A DNA stretch of 64,000 bases, from positions 806,001-870,000 of the forward strand of contig NZ_BAABWQ010000003.1 of NCBI RefSeq assembly GCF_040370365.1. The letters are read 5' to 3'. Positions 25,954 to 34,603 of the stretch are shown piece after piece; within the stretch, counting starts at the first letter, position 1, and each line of letters starts with the position of its first letter. The notes under the pieces were generated by a model. That model made no database searches. It was not told the DNA's origin and was given only the letters and a program-made list of their open reading frames with translations. This DNA comes from Shimia sp040370365 (GTDB lineage Bacteria; Pseudomonadota; Alphaproteobacteria; Rhodobacterales; Rhodobacteraceae). Both the position numbers and the translations under genes were made by a program.

Positions 25954-27812
25954 GCGCAAGCTTCCACGGTTTTCTGGTTCGTTTCGGAACTTGGCCAATG
26001 CTGCTCCAGTTCCGCAACCAGTGCCTCTCGGTTCACCGGCTTCAGCAAATACCCATTCATCCCTGCGGCAATGCCGTTCTGTCTATGCTCACTGTGAGCG
26101 TTTGCCGACAGGCCAACAATCGGCACCTTCCTTATCTTTGGATCATCCGCATTTGCGCGGATCTCTCGTGTCGCCTGTAATCCATCCATCACAGGCATTC
26201 GCACATCCATGAGGATCAGATCCGGCTCACCGCTTTGCGCGAGATCGACCGCTTCGACACCGTTGGCTGCTGTAATCACTTCACACCCGAGGTTTTCCAG
26301 AAGCTTCTGAGCCACCAGCTGATTGACCCGATTATCATCTGCAACCAAGATTCGCCTGCCAAAACTGTGTTTTAGCCGCACACCCGTTTCAACCGATGTG
26401 GATTTTGCCAAGGTCACGGGGAACACCACCGAAAACTCCGCACCCTCGTTTTCAACACTTCGTACTTGAACATGCCCGTCCATCGCTTCAGCCAGGCGTT
26501 TCACAATCGCAAGCCCGAGCCCTGTGCCGCCAAATTTCGTTGTGGTCGAGGCGTCGGCCTGTTCAAATTGATCAAAAATCCGATCAAGCGCTTCTGGCGC
26601 GATGCCGATACCTTGGTCTTTGACAGTCAAGCGCACCAAACGGGACATATTTGGAGCAGAGGGCATGTTTTCGAGCCTAATTGTGACCGAACCGGCGTCC
26701 GTAAACTTCACGGCATTGCCCACAAGATTGGTCAAAATTTGCCGGACCGCGTTTGGCGCGCCATGCACGAACCAAGTTGGTGCCCCCTCAGGCGGCAAAA
26801 CTTCCAGATGCACATCTTTTTTCGCAGCCTGACCCGAGAACAACTCAGCCGTTTCACAGCACAGTTCATGAAGGTCAAAGTCGGCATGATCCAAAGTGAG
26901 CTTGCCGGCGTCAATTTTGGCCAAATCCAGCACATCGTTGATGAGCTGAAGCAGCGCATGACCACTGCTGGAGATCATTTTCACCATGCGATTTTGTTCC
27001 TGATCGAGCTTTGTGTCACCCAAAACTTCTGCCAAACCCAAAACACCATTCAGGGGAGTGCGAATTTCATGACTCATTGTCGCCAAAAACATCGACTTGG
27101 CCTGTGATGCAGCCTCAGCGGTTCGACGGCTCTGATCAACCCGAGCTTGTGCGCGAATGACAAACCGCTCCATTGGTAACAAGACAAACCGCGCAGCGAC
27201 CCCTGCTCCGAGAAGTGTGATGGTCAAAGCCAGTATTCCATAGAGAAACTGCCTGTCAGCGGCCCTGTCACCGGCCTGCATCTCCAATTGTCGAACCCGA
27301 TGAAAAATGGGCATCACGCGCAGAGACAAATCCGCAGCCAGCGTCGCAGCGCGTGAGATATTCATGTTTGTATTGCCCGGCGTCACAACAACATCGGCCA
27401 TGAAGAGGATTTCTTGTAATTCCAACAGTGGGTTGAGCGTTTCTCGTGTCAGAATGTCCTGCGCATCCGGAGAAAATGTGTCCATCGTCGCGTCTTTGGA
27501 AATAACCGCCAACGCAGCCTCTGCAGCATGGGCTGCGCGCCGTACTTGCCCGCGCGATGTAAATCCACTCTCAGCGCTGTCACTGTCTTTCAGATCGTAA
27601 AACGCCAAAGACAATTCTGACAAGCTCAGTAGCACCATATCGACAGACGCCGCGTTTTGTGCCCGTGCAGCAATGTTGTCGCGCCCCATCATGGCAACCA
27701 TCATAGCGATGACGGACGCCACCATAACAATGCCAAGCGCGATTCCGCTGCGCAAGCGGAGGTATTTTCGAGTGATGCGCGTTTGTGCCATGGCTGGTCT
27801 GGTAGTTTTCAT
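25950..27812 (-). CDS. Hybrid sensor histidine kinase with receiver domain
   Basis: About 620 residues from the ATG at 27812; a TTG lies 12 bp further upstream and neither has a good Shine-Dalgarno. Residues about 22-43 are TM1. Residues 45-188 form a helical periplasmic sensor, and 189-211 are TM2 (FLYGILALTITLLGAGVAA). The HisKA box FLATMSHEIRTPLNG carries the phospho-His near residue 248. HATPase motifs N (NLVGNAVKF), G1 (DQGIGI) and G2 (GTGLGLAI) are complete. The receiver domain has DDNRVNQ and phospho-acceptor Asp in LILMDVRMPVMDG near 540. No Hpt domain or separate regulator is adjacent, so output must go through a distant protein. Co-translated with a periplasmic binding protein. Confidence 0.92.
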   Translation of the reverse strand: MKTTRPAMAQTRITRKYLRLRSGIALGIVMVASVIAMMVAMMGRDNIAARAQNAASVDMVLLSLSELSLAFYDLKDSDSAESGFTSRGQVRRAAHAAEAALAVISKDATMDTFSPDAQDILTRETLNPLLELQEILFMADVVVTPGNTNMNISRAATLAADLSLRVMPIFHRVRQLEMQAGDRAADRQFLYGILALTITLLGAGVAARFVLLPMERFVIRAQARVDQSRRTAEAASQAKSMFLATMSHEIRTPLNGVLGLAEVLGDTKLDQEQNRMVKMISSSGHALLQLINDVLDLAKIDAGKLTLDHADFDLHELCCETAELFSGQAAKKDVHLEVLPPEGAPTWFVHGAPNAVRQILTNLVGNAVKFTDAGSVTIRLENMPSAPNMSRLVRLTVKDQGIGIAPEALDRIFDQFEQADASTTTKFGGTGLGLAIVKRLAEAMDGHVQVRSVENEGAEFSVVFPVTLAKSTSVETGVRLKHSFGRRILVADDNRVNQLVAQKLLENLGCEVITAANGVEAVDLAQSGEPDLILMDVRMPVMDGLQATREIRANADDPKIRKVPIVGLSANAHSEHRQNGIAAGMNGYLLKPVNREALVAELEQHWPSSETNQKTVEACA

Positions 27813-28033
27813 TTTGGTTAACAATATGTGAGTGGCAGCAGGTGGTTAAAGATTTCTTAATGGCCAGCCCTAAGAATTGGTGAACGCAGAAATTCGCGTG
27901 ATATGCGGAGCAAATTCCGATTTGAGCGCAAATTTAGTGCAAATATTCGCGTGTATTGTACAATTCCAAATCAATCTAAGGAATGTTTTTTGACAACCGT
28001 TTGGAACGTGCCTTTTGAGAAGAAAAACTCACC
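27813..28033. other. AT-rich intergenic region between thi operon end and sensor-kinase gene
   Basis: About 220 bp with no supportable gene. It should contain the minus-strand promoter of the sensor-kinase operon. It shows repeated GCAAAT words (three between 27907 and 27950) and two ATTCGCGTG words at about 27890 and 27944. No clear terminator hairpin for the thi operon was found. Confidence 0.35.
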
Positions 28034-28768
28034 TTAGGTTTCACGGTCACCCAGCCTGCGTGTGAGTTTTGCAACGCAGACGTATAGCAGGACCGAGAGC
28101 ACCCCAAGGGTTAACATCGCCGCAAACATCAGGTCGGTTTTGGCCCGACCATTGGACATGATCATCAGAGCGCCAAGCCCGCGAGACGCACCGACCCATT
28201 CACCGATCACCGCCCCAATCGGAGCATAAACAGCGGCCAATCGGACCCCGGCACCAAGACTGGGCAATGCTGCGGGCACGCGAATGTGCCACAAGACATA
28301 CCGAGGGTTGGCTTGCATGGTTTTGGCCAGATCAAGGAACCCCGGAGGCGTCCGCATCAACCCATCAAAGAACGCAGAGGTCACGGGGAAATAGATAATC
28401 AACACCGCCATGGCGATTTTCGACCACAACCCAAAACCCAGCCACAATGTCAGCATCGGCGCCAACGCAAACACCGGCAGAGATTGTGTGAATACTAATA
28501 TGGGTTGCACCAAGGTGCGCGCCGTTTTGGACGTGGCCAGCTGGAGCGCTGTGGCGATACCCAGCGTACAGCCAATCGCCATGCCAATCAGGATTTCTTT
28601 GAGCGTGACAAGCGCATGCTCAGCAATCACAGAGCGGTTCTGCCACCATGCTTCCACCACCAAGCCGGGCCCAGGCAGAATGAACTTCTGCACGCCGGTC
28701 AGCGTGACAATCAGCTGCCAGACAATCAACGCAAAGAAGGTTGCCGCAATAGGCGGGAACAATTTCAT
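28034..28768 (-). CDS. thiX: ABC transporter permease for thiamin pyrimidine precursor
   Basis: A 244-residue inner-membrane permease (start ATG 28768, overlapping the ATPase stop). About six hydrophobic segments are seen, from TFFALIVWQLIVTL onward. The cytoplasmic EAA-like loop with the conserved Gly lies near residue 165 (DLAKTMQANPRYVLWHIRVP). It resembles SsuC/TauC-type permeases. With the ATPase and the ThiY-like binding protein it should import a formyl-aminopyrimidine or related precursor. Last gene of the TPP-riboswitch operon. Confidence 0.85.
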   Translation of the reverse strand: MKLFPPIAATFFALIVWQLIVTLTGVQKFILPGPGLVVEAWWQNRSVIAEHALVTLKEILIGMAIGCTLGIATALQLATSKTARTLVQPILVFTQSLPVFALAPMLTLWLGFGLWSKIAMAVLIIYFPVTSAFFDGLMRTPPGFLDLAKTMQANPRYVLWHIRVPAALPSLGAGVRLAAVYAPIGAVIGEWVGASRGLGALMIMSNGRAKTDLMFAAMLTLGVLSVLLYVCVAKLTRRLGDRET

Positions 28769-29493
28769 GCTGATTTCTCCATCAACAACCGCAACAGATT
28801 GGATTGGCACGTCAATGTCTCGATTGCGTCCACTGCACGCGGCACGGGCGCGGCGGGAGGCACGCAAGGCGTCAAACCTAAGGGTGTCATCACATGGATG
28901 GCGTGGCCGAGCCGCGCAGCCTCACCGGGGTCATGTGTCACCACCAATACGGTGCGCCCCTCAAGCAGTTCTGCCGCTAGATCTTGCATTGCGACACGGG
29001 TTTGAGCGTCCAGTGCTGAGAACGGCTCATCCAGCAGAATGATTGGTTTGTCTTCCATCAAGGTGCGCGCAAGCGCCACCCGCTGCCGTTGACCACCCGA
29101 CAATTCCGCGGGCCGTTTGCCCACGTGGTCGTGCAATCCACAGCGCTCCAAGAGCTGCTCCAACCGATCCGTGTCAGCCGCCTGCCCACGTAACCGAGCG
29201 CCCAGAGCGATATTTTTCTCCACCGTCGCCCATGGCAACAAGAGATCAGATTGCGCCATATACGCCACCCGATCCGCAACAGCGTGGGTATCCGTGGCCT
29301 GGATTGTACCGTTGAAGTTTGCGCCAGTTGGCAATTCTGCCAAGAGGCGCAACACCGTGGTTTTTCCGACCCCTGACCCGCCCAATAAGCAGGTCCAACG
29401 CCCAGCATCCAGCGTCAGGGACAAGGGCGCAAACAGCGCCTTTCCACCAATGGTGGCCTCCCCCTGAAATGTCACGCCGGGCGCATCGCTCAC
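28765..29493 (-). CDS. thiZ: ABC transporter ATP-binding protein for thiamin pyrimidine precursor
   Basis: The GTG at 29493 overlapping the TenA stop is chosen because every junction in this operon is of that kind; 242 residues. Walker A is GGSGVGKTT near residue 38, the Q-loop MAQSD near 78, the signature LSGGQRQRVALAR near 125 and Walker B IILLDEPFSALD. It powers the permease encoded next. Confidence 0.88.
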   Translation of the reverse strand: MSDAPGVTFQGEATIGGKALFAPLSLTLDAGRWTCLLGGSGVGKTTVLRLLAELPTGANFNGTIQATDTHAVADRVAYMAQSDLLLPWATVEKNIALGARLRGQAADTDRLEQLLERCGLHDHVGKRPAELSGGQRQRVALARTLMEDKPIILLDEPFSALDAQTRVAMQDLAAELLEGRTVLVVTHDPGEAARLGHAIHVMTPLGLTPCVPPAAPVPRAVDAIETLTCQSNLLRLLMEKSA

Positions 29494-30170
29494 GGGGTTA
29501 GTCCCATTTGCCAGAAGTTGACTTCGAGCTCGGTTGCTTTGCGGAATTTGTCGCACAGCGTGGCGAAACGCGGACTGTTTTCAAAGTCCTTGCCCAAACG
29601 CCGTTCTAGTGCGTTATCAAGCAATTGCCCGACCGCAGCGCAGTCTCCCTGATAACCTTCTCCGCCATAGGTATTTATCCAATCAGCATAGACGTCTGAA
29701 GTCCGTTCCGACGTCAAACGCGTGCCAATCTCTCCGTAGCCCATGACGCAGGGCGCCAAAGCTGCCAGCAAATCCAGCAGATCGCCGGAGTAACCAGCCT
29801 CAAGCACAAAGCGCGTGTAGGCAAGATTTTCTGAACGTTCGTCTGTGGCAAAGAGTTCCTCTTGCGAAATACCCGCCGCTGCGCAGATCCCCACATGCAG
29901 CTGCATTTCCTCAGCCACCAAAGCATTTACTGTGGCGACAGCTGCCAACATCTCTGCATGGGTTTCCGATTTCACCACAGCCAGCGCCCAAGCCCGCGAA
30001 AAGTGGATCAAAAACACATAGTCTTGACGGAGGTAGTGCAGGAAAGCGTCACGCGGCAAAGACCCATCGCGCAGCCCTTCGACAAAGGCATGGCGGGTGT
30101 AAGCCCCCCATGCCTCGCCTGCCGCCTCACGCATCAGCGCGAAGGCGCGACCGTAAGACGGCGCACTCAT
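29490..30170 (-). CDS. tenA: TenA-family aminopyrimidine aminohydrolase
   Basis: A 226-residue all-helical enzyme. It hydrolyses 4-amino-5-aminomethyl-2-methylpyrimidine, a thiamin breakdown product, to HMP. Class I TenA features are seen: YLRQDYVFL near residue 46, EEMQLH near 87 and the catalytic Cys in LAPCVMGYGEIG near 137, with a late acidic residue in LDNALERR. Its place between the ThiY-like binding protein and the ATPase fits precursor salvage. Both neighbours are joined by stop-start overlaps. Confidence 0.92.
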   Translation of the reverse strand: MSAPSYGRAFALMREAAGEAWGAYTRHAFVEGLRDGSLPRDAFLHYLRQDYVFLIHFSRAWALAVVKSETHAEMLAAVATVNALVAEEMQLHVGICAAAGISQEELFATDERSENLAYTRFVLEAGYSGDLLDLLAALAPCVMGYGEIGTRLTSERTSDVYADWINTYGGEGYQGDCAAVGQLLDNALERRLGKDFENSPRFATLCDKFRKATELEVNFWQMGLTP

Positions 30171-31102
30171 TTGGCGGTCACATCAATGGTGATCGCGTTC
30201 ACCGGGTTGATCGACGGGATCATGCCGCTGTCATACAAGAACTGCTCAAACCGAGCGTAGCGACCCGCATCATATCCCGCAGGACGCAGCGCAAAACGTG
30301 GCATCGTGTCAACCCATGCGCGCTTGTTCAGCTCGTCTTGCAGTTCGGTGGATGTGGCTGCGAAGATTTCCCAGCTCTTGACTGGATTGTTCACGATATA
30401 CTGTGTCGCCTTTTCGGTCGCGGCCATGAAACGCGCAACTTTATCGGCATCCATCGTCTCAGGATTTGCCACATAGATCAGCTCATCATAGGACGGCACA
30501 CCTTCTTCTTCGATGTAAAAGCAGGTGCCCGGCACGCCTTCGATGTCCATTTGGTTCAGCTCAAAGTTTCGGTATGCCCCGATCACCGCATCCACCTGAC
30601 CAGACATCAGTGACGGCGAAAGAGAGAAATTCACGTTCACCAGCTCGATGTCGTCTGTGGACACACCATATTTGCCCAAAACCGCGCCGAGCACAGCTTC
30701 TTCAACACCCGCAACGGAGTAGCCGACCTTTTTACCTTTAAGATCCGCAGGGGATTTGATTGGGCCATCTTGGAGCACCAACAAGCAGTTCAGAGGTGTT
30801 GCCACCAAGGTGCCAACCCGTTTCAGCGGCAAGCCTTCGTGAATTTGCAGGTGCAATTGCGGCTGATAAGACACCGCGAGATCACCTTGACCTGCTGCCA
30901 CAAGACGTGGTGGAGCCGATGGATCAGCAGGCGCCACGATTTCGACCTCAAGGCCTTGTTCCGCAAAATATCCGTTTTCAGCCGCAACAATGATCGGGCC
31001 GTGGTCGGGGTTGACGAACCAATCGAGCAGGACGGTCATTTTATCCGCGGCCATGGCTGGCGTTGTGGCCAGCAGGGCGATGGCGGTGATCAGGTGCTTC
31101 AT
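30167..31102 (-). CDS. thiY: ThiY-like periplasmic pyrimidine-precursor binding protein
   Basis: A 311-residue protein with a signal peptide (MKHLITAIALLATTPAMA). It belongs to the NMT1/THI5-like binding fold: VLLDWFVNPDHGPIIVAAENG at the mature N-terminus, then GQGDLAVSYQPQ and PADLKGKKVGYSVAG. The family binds formyl-aminopyrimidine or HMP-like compounds. It starts 15 bp after thiF and overlaps tenA. It supplies the permease/ATPase pair downstream. Confidence 0.88.
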   Translation of the reverse strand: MKHLITAIALLATTPAMAADKMTVLLDWFVNPDHGPIIVAAENGYFAEQGLEVEIVAPADPSAPPRLVAAGQGDLAVSYQPQLHLQIHEGLPLKRVGTLVATPLNCLLVLQDGPIKSPADLKGKKVGYSVAGVEEAVLGAVLGKYGVSTDDIELVNVNFSLSPSLMSGQVDAVIGAYRNFELNQMDIEGVPGTCFYIEEEGVPSYDELIYVANPETMDADKVARFMAATEKATQYIVNNPVKSWEIFAATSTELQDELNKRAWVDTMPRFALRPAGYDAGRYARFEQFLYDSGMIPSINPVNAITIDVTAK

Positions 31103-31117
31103 GTGGTTTCCTCCGAC

Positions 31118-32083
31118 TTAAGAAGCTGAAGCCGCAACGAGTACAATCTCGCCGGGCCATAATTCATGTGTGTTTTCTGCTGCACGCCAAGCCCGCAAAC
31201 CGGTGGCGCAGCACAGCGCCAAACGTCCATCCGCCTTGGGCAGCCTGTCTTTCAAATCCTGCGGCGCAATGCGTTGCGCGTTGGGATGGGCCGCGACGGG
31301 CGCTTCCTCGGCGTCGCGTAGTTCTATGATTGTGTCCTCTGTGCCCAGCATCTCCGGCGTGACAAAGGTGAAGCCCTGCACAGGCTCTGGCGCGCCATCA
31401 AATCGAAACGCAGAGCTGCGCATGCTGCGCGCATCAAAAGGAACCATTTGACCCAACGGGCTGGGCGTTTGCCCAATCAAAACCGCCAAGGCCATTTGCG
31501 CCTGTAGTGCGCCGATCATGGCCACAACGGGGCCCATGACACCCGAGGTGGCACAGCTCGCCGCGTTTTGGGGCGCTTCGGGGAAGATTGCGCGCAGTGA
31601 CGGCGCGCCCGCGCAGACGCCAGCGGCATATCCCGACAAACCCAAGGCTGAGCCGGTGATCAAGGGCGTGCCTGCTTTGAAGCAATGATCACTCAGCGTG
31701 TAGCTGACCGCGTAGCTGTCAGCGCAATCCATGACCAAGGTGGCCGCTTTCGAAAGAGCCGCGACGTTTGCCGGCGTTAAGGTTTCGGCCAGTGCATCTA
31801 TATTAATCTCACTGTTGATCGCGCGACACCGCGCGGCTGCCACCGCAGCCTTTGGGCGGCCTTGGTCAGCTTCTGTGAACATCGTTTGGCGATGTAAATT
31901 GGACAGATCAACGTTATCCCCGTCAACAATTGTGATCCGACCAACGCCTGCGCCCGCCAACAAAGGCAGCGCCGACGCCGCAAGACCGCCCGCGCCAATG
32001 ACAAGCACATGCGCCAGCGACAGTGCGGTTTGCCCGGTCTCTCCCATCTCTGGTAGGATCATCTGGCGCACATAGCGGCTCAT
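31118..32083 (-). CDS. thiF: ThiF/MoeB-family adenylyltransferase with C-terminal rhodanese-like domain
   Basis: The ATG at 32083 in the thiE stop gives 321 residues. Residues about 1-230 are an E1-like fold: RYVRQMILPEMGETGQ, ATP loop VIGAGGLAASAL near 30, DGDNVDLSNLHRQ near 55 and VMDCADSY near 120. It should adenylate the C-terminal Gly-Gly of ThiS. The zinc-cysteine pairs usual in MoeB are not obvious. The last 90 residues look like a short rhodanese with CCATGLRAW at the active-loop position, which could carry sulfur to ThiS-adenylate. Co-occurrence with thiS makes ThiF more likely than MoeB. Confidence 0.85.
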   Translation of the reverse strand: MSRYVRQMILPEMGETGQTALSLAHVLVIGAGGLAASALPLLAGAGVGRITIVDGDNVDLSNLHRQTMFTEADQGRPKAAVAAARCRAINSEINIDALAETLTPANVAALSKAATLVMDCADSYAVSYTLSDHCFKAGTPLITGSALGLSGYAAGVCAGAPSLRAIFPEAPQNAASCATSGVMGPVVAMIGALQAQMALAVLIGQTPSPLGQMVPFDARSMRSSAFRFDGAPEPVQGFTFVTPEMLGTEDTIIELRDAEEAPVAAHPNAQRIAPQDLKDRLPKADGRLALCCATGLRAWRAAENTHELWPGEIVLVAASAS

Positions 32084-32676
32084 CCGCAGGTCTCCAGCCA
32101 TTGGCGTACGCGGGTCTCAGGATCCGGATTGAGCGTGATATCTGTCACGGCAGAGACGATATCGGCCCCTGCCTCAAACACGCCGGGTGCACGTTCGACA
32201 GACATCCCGCCAATGCCCACCAAGGGAACATTGCCCACGCGCGCCTTCCATTCAGTCACACGTGGGAGGCCTTGCTGGTGCCATTTCATTTTTTTCAAAA
32301 TGGTCGGGTAGACCGGGCCCAAGGCGATATACTCCGGTTCCATAGCCAGCACACGCTCCAGCTCTTCGTCATCATGTGTGGACACCCCCAATTTTAAGTC
32401 CGCTTTGCGGATCGCTGCGAGGTCAGCGTCGTCCAAATCTTCTTGTCCGAGATGAACCCAGTCACACCCAAGATCTATGGCAATCTGCCAATAGTCGTTG
32501 ATCACCAAGGCCGCGCCATATTCGCGACACAGGCTTTGGCCTTCAGATATCTGGGCCCGCACGTGATCATCGCTGGCGTCTTTGATGCGCAGCTGCACCA
32601 GCTTGATGCCAATCGGCAGCATGCGTTTGAGCCAGCTGACGTCGTCAAATATCGGGTAGAACCTTGGTAAAGTCAT
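32080..32676 (-). CDS. thiE: Thiamin-phosphate synthase
   Basis: A 198-residue TIM-barrel enzyme joining HMP-pyrophosphate to thiazole phosphate. Motifs seen are KLVQLRIKD near residue 25, LVINDYWQIA near 57, CDWVHLGQEDLDDAD near 70, LGVSTHDDEEL near 97, IALGPVYPT near 117 and VGIGGM near 152. It overlaps thiG and thiF by four bases each. Confidence 0.94.
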   Translation of the reverse strand: MTLPRFYPIFDDVSWLKRMLPIGIKLVQLRIKDASDDHVRAQISEGQSLCREYGAALVINDYWQIAIDLGCDWVHLGQEDLDDADLAAIRKADLKLGVSTHDDEELERVLAMEPEYIALGPVYPTILKKMKWHQQGLPRVTEWKARVGNVPLVGIGGMSVERAPGVFEAGADIVSAVTDITLNPDPETRVRQWLETCG

Positions 32677-33446
32677 GTCAGGAAAGCCTTTCCGATCACT
32701 GGAGTCGAAGCTTCGGCCATGTCGCGCGCCTCAATGGGATCAGCGTCAAAGCCGGCCTTGCCGGCCTCGATAGCGGACATCATCGCCTGCGCCATCTGGA
32801 CCGGATCACCTGCGCGTGCCACGGCGGTGTTGAGCAAGACTGCATCGAAACCAAGTTCCATCGCCGCCGCAGCATGAGAGGGCAAGCCAATGCCCGCATC
32901 CACCACCAAAGGCACATCGGGAAATTCTGCGCGCATGGCCCGCAATGCGTAGGGGTTGTTCAAACCACGCCCAGACCCAATCGGCGCGCCCCAAGGCATC
33001 AGCACCTCACATCCGGCGTCCAAAAGCCGCTCACCGACAATCAGATCTTCGGTGGTATAGGGGAACACCTCAAAGCCATCCTCGGACAGAATACGCGCGG
33101 CTTCTACCAACTGAAACACGTCGGGTTGCAGGCTGTCGGTGTGGCCGATCAGTTCAAGTTTGATCCACTTGGTGTCAAACACCTCACGCGCCATATGGGC
33201 GGTGGTCACCGCCTCTTTGACCGTATGACAGCCGGCCGTGTTGGGCAGCACATGCACACCCAGATCCTCAATCATCTTCCAAAAGGTTTGCCCGGTGCCC
33301 CCTGCCCCCTCACGGCGCAATGATACCGTTGCAACTCCGGCACCAGAAGCGCGGAACGCCTCTTCCAGAATGGCGGGACTTGGATATTGTGCGGTGCCCA
33401 GCATCAGTGGGTTTGGCAGCTCTACACCATAAAACGACTTACGCAT
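32673..33446 (-). CDS. thiG: Thiazole synthase
   Basis: A 257-residue barrel enzyme forming the thiazole phosphate from deoxyxylulose phosphate, ThiS-thiocarboxylate and dehydroglycine. The ATG at 33446 has GGAGG and lies one base after the thiS stop. Family segments are LMLGTAQYPSP, the active-site Lys region TKWIKLELIGHTDSLQPD near 90, VLMPWGAPIGSGRGLNNPYALR near 155 and VDAGIGLPSHAAAAMELG near 180. Confidence 0.95.
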   Translation of the reverse strand: MRKSFYGVELPNPLMLGTAQYPSPAILEEAFRASGAGVATVSLRREGAGGTGQTFWKMIEDLGVHVLPNTAGCHTVKEAVTTAHMAREVFDTKWIKLELIGHTDSLQPDVFQLVEAARILSEDGFEVFPYTTEDLIVGERLLDAGCEVLMPWGAPIGSGRGLNNPYALRAMRAEFPDVPLVVDAGIGLPSHAAAAMELGFDAVLLNTAVARAGDPVQMAQAMMSAIEAGKAGFDADPIEARDMAEASTPVIGKAFLT

Positions 33447-33447
33447 G

Positions 33448-33642
33448 TCAGCCTCCCTGCATCGGCGCAACAACTTCGACCCGATCGCCATCTGTCAAGG
33501 TCCGTGCCCCTCGCAATGTTGCAGGCACGAAGTCTTCGTTCACTGAGGTCGCTACGCGACCAGAAAACCCGCATTCGTCCAAAACTGCCGCCAAATCTGT
33601 CGCCGCAACATTGCGGGTCTCTCCGTTAATCACGATCTTCAT
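33448..33642 (-). CDS. thiS: Sulfur-carrier protein ThiS
   Basis: A 64-residue ubiquitin-fold protein ending in the diagnostic Gly-Gly (APMQGG), which becomes a thiocarboxylate. It opens MKIVINGE and has VVAPMQGG at the end. The ATG at 33642 lies inside the 3' end of thiO, a 17-bp overlap in another frame. Sulfur donor for ThiG. Confidence 0.94.
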   Translation of the reverse strand: MKIVINGETRNVAATDLAAVLDECGFSGRVATSVNEDFVPATLRGARTLTDGDRVEVVAPMQGG

Positions 33643-34603
33643 CGACCATCTCCGACTGTGTGTTGTGAAGCGCCAAGTCCGCAACGGCGCGCGCCAAAGC
33701 AGGCGCAAGCAGATAGCCGTGGCGGTAGAGCCCGTTGGCGTAAATTGTACCACCCAAACGCCGTACGCGAGGCAGGTTATCGGGGAATGCTGGGCGCAGA
33801 TCGACTCCGATTTCAAGCACCTCAGCCTCACCAAAGGCCGGGTTGAGAGCATAAGATGCGCTCAATAGCTCCAACATTGAGCGCGCAGTGATGCGGCTAC
33901 TGTCTTCACTTTCAATCATCGTTGCGCCCAGCATATAGATGCTCTCTCCACGTGGCACGATGTAGAGTGGAATGCGGGGATGCAGCAGGCGTACAGGGCG
34001 CGTGATCTCTACATCCGGCGCACGGATCACGAGCATTTCTCCTTTAACCCCGCGCAGATCATTTAGGCGCTCACGCGCGGACAGCCCGCGACAATCGATG
34101 GTATTTTGCAGACCTGCCGGAGCCTGCTTTTTGTGGAACGTGACAGCCTTGTCCTGCAGACCCCGATGAAGATCTAACAACGCTTTTCGCGGGTCTAGAT
34201 GGGCTTCGTTTTCGAAAAACAAGCCTTGGCCAAACCCGTGTAAGTCCGGCTCCAGCTCAGCCACACCTTCGCGCCCGATCTCTGAAAAACCTTCTGTGCG
34301 CCGCGCAAACCGACGCAGATCTGGCATATCGCGTTTACTGGCCACAACCAGCGTGCCCGATTTTGTGACTTTGGTATGATGTGTCCACCAATCAATGGCC
34401 TCTTGACCAAAGCGCAGCACCGGTTCTTCGGCATTTTCATATTCACACCACGGCGCCAACATACCACCCGCCCACCAGCTACAGCCATGTGGGCCGGGTG
34501 GACCTGCGGGGTCAAATACCTGCACCTCAGCCCCACGTTCGACGAGCTCCGTGGCCACAGTCAATCCGGCAACACCAGCCCCTATGACGGAGTAGATTGT
34601 CAC
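33626..34603 (-). CDS. thiO: Glycine oxidase ThiO
   Basis: A 325-residue FAD enzyme of the DAO family that makes dehydroglycine for thiazole synthesis. The GTG at 34603, overlapping the thiD stop, is preferred over a TTG nine bases upstream. It has the FAD loop VIGAGVAGLTVA, CSWWAGGMLAPW near residue 42 (ThiO-specific) and a C-terminal NGLYRHGYLLAPALA. ThiO rather than ThiH implies an oxygen-dependent route. Confidence 0.93.
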   Translation of the reverse strand: MTIYSVIGAGVAGLTVATELVERGAEVQVFDPAGPPGPHGCSWWAGGMLAPWCEYENAEEPVLRFGQEAIDWWTHHTKVTKSGTLVVASKRDMPDLRRFARRTEGFSEIGREGVAELEPDLHGFGQGLFFENEAHLDPRKALLDLHRGLQDKAVTFHKKQAPAGLQNTIDCRGLSARERLNDLRGVKGEMLVIRAPDVEITRPVRLLHPRIPLYIVPRGESIYMLGATMIESEDSSRITARSMLELLSASYALNPAFGEAEVLEIGVDLRPAFPDNLPRVRRLGGTIYANGLYRHGYLLAPALARAVADLALHNTQSEMVDEDRD

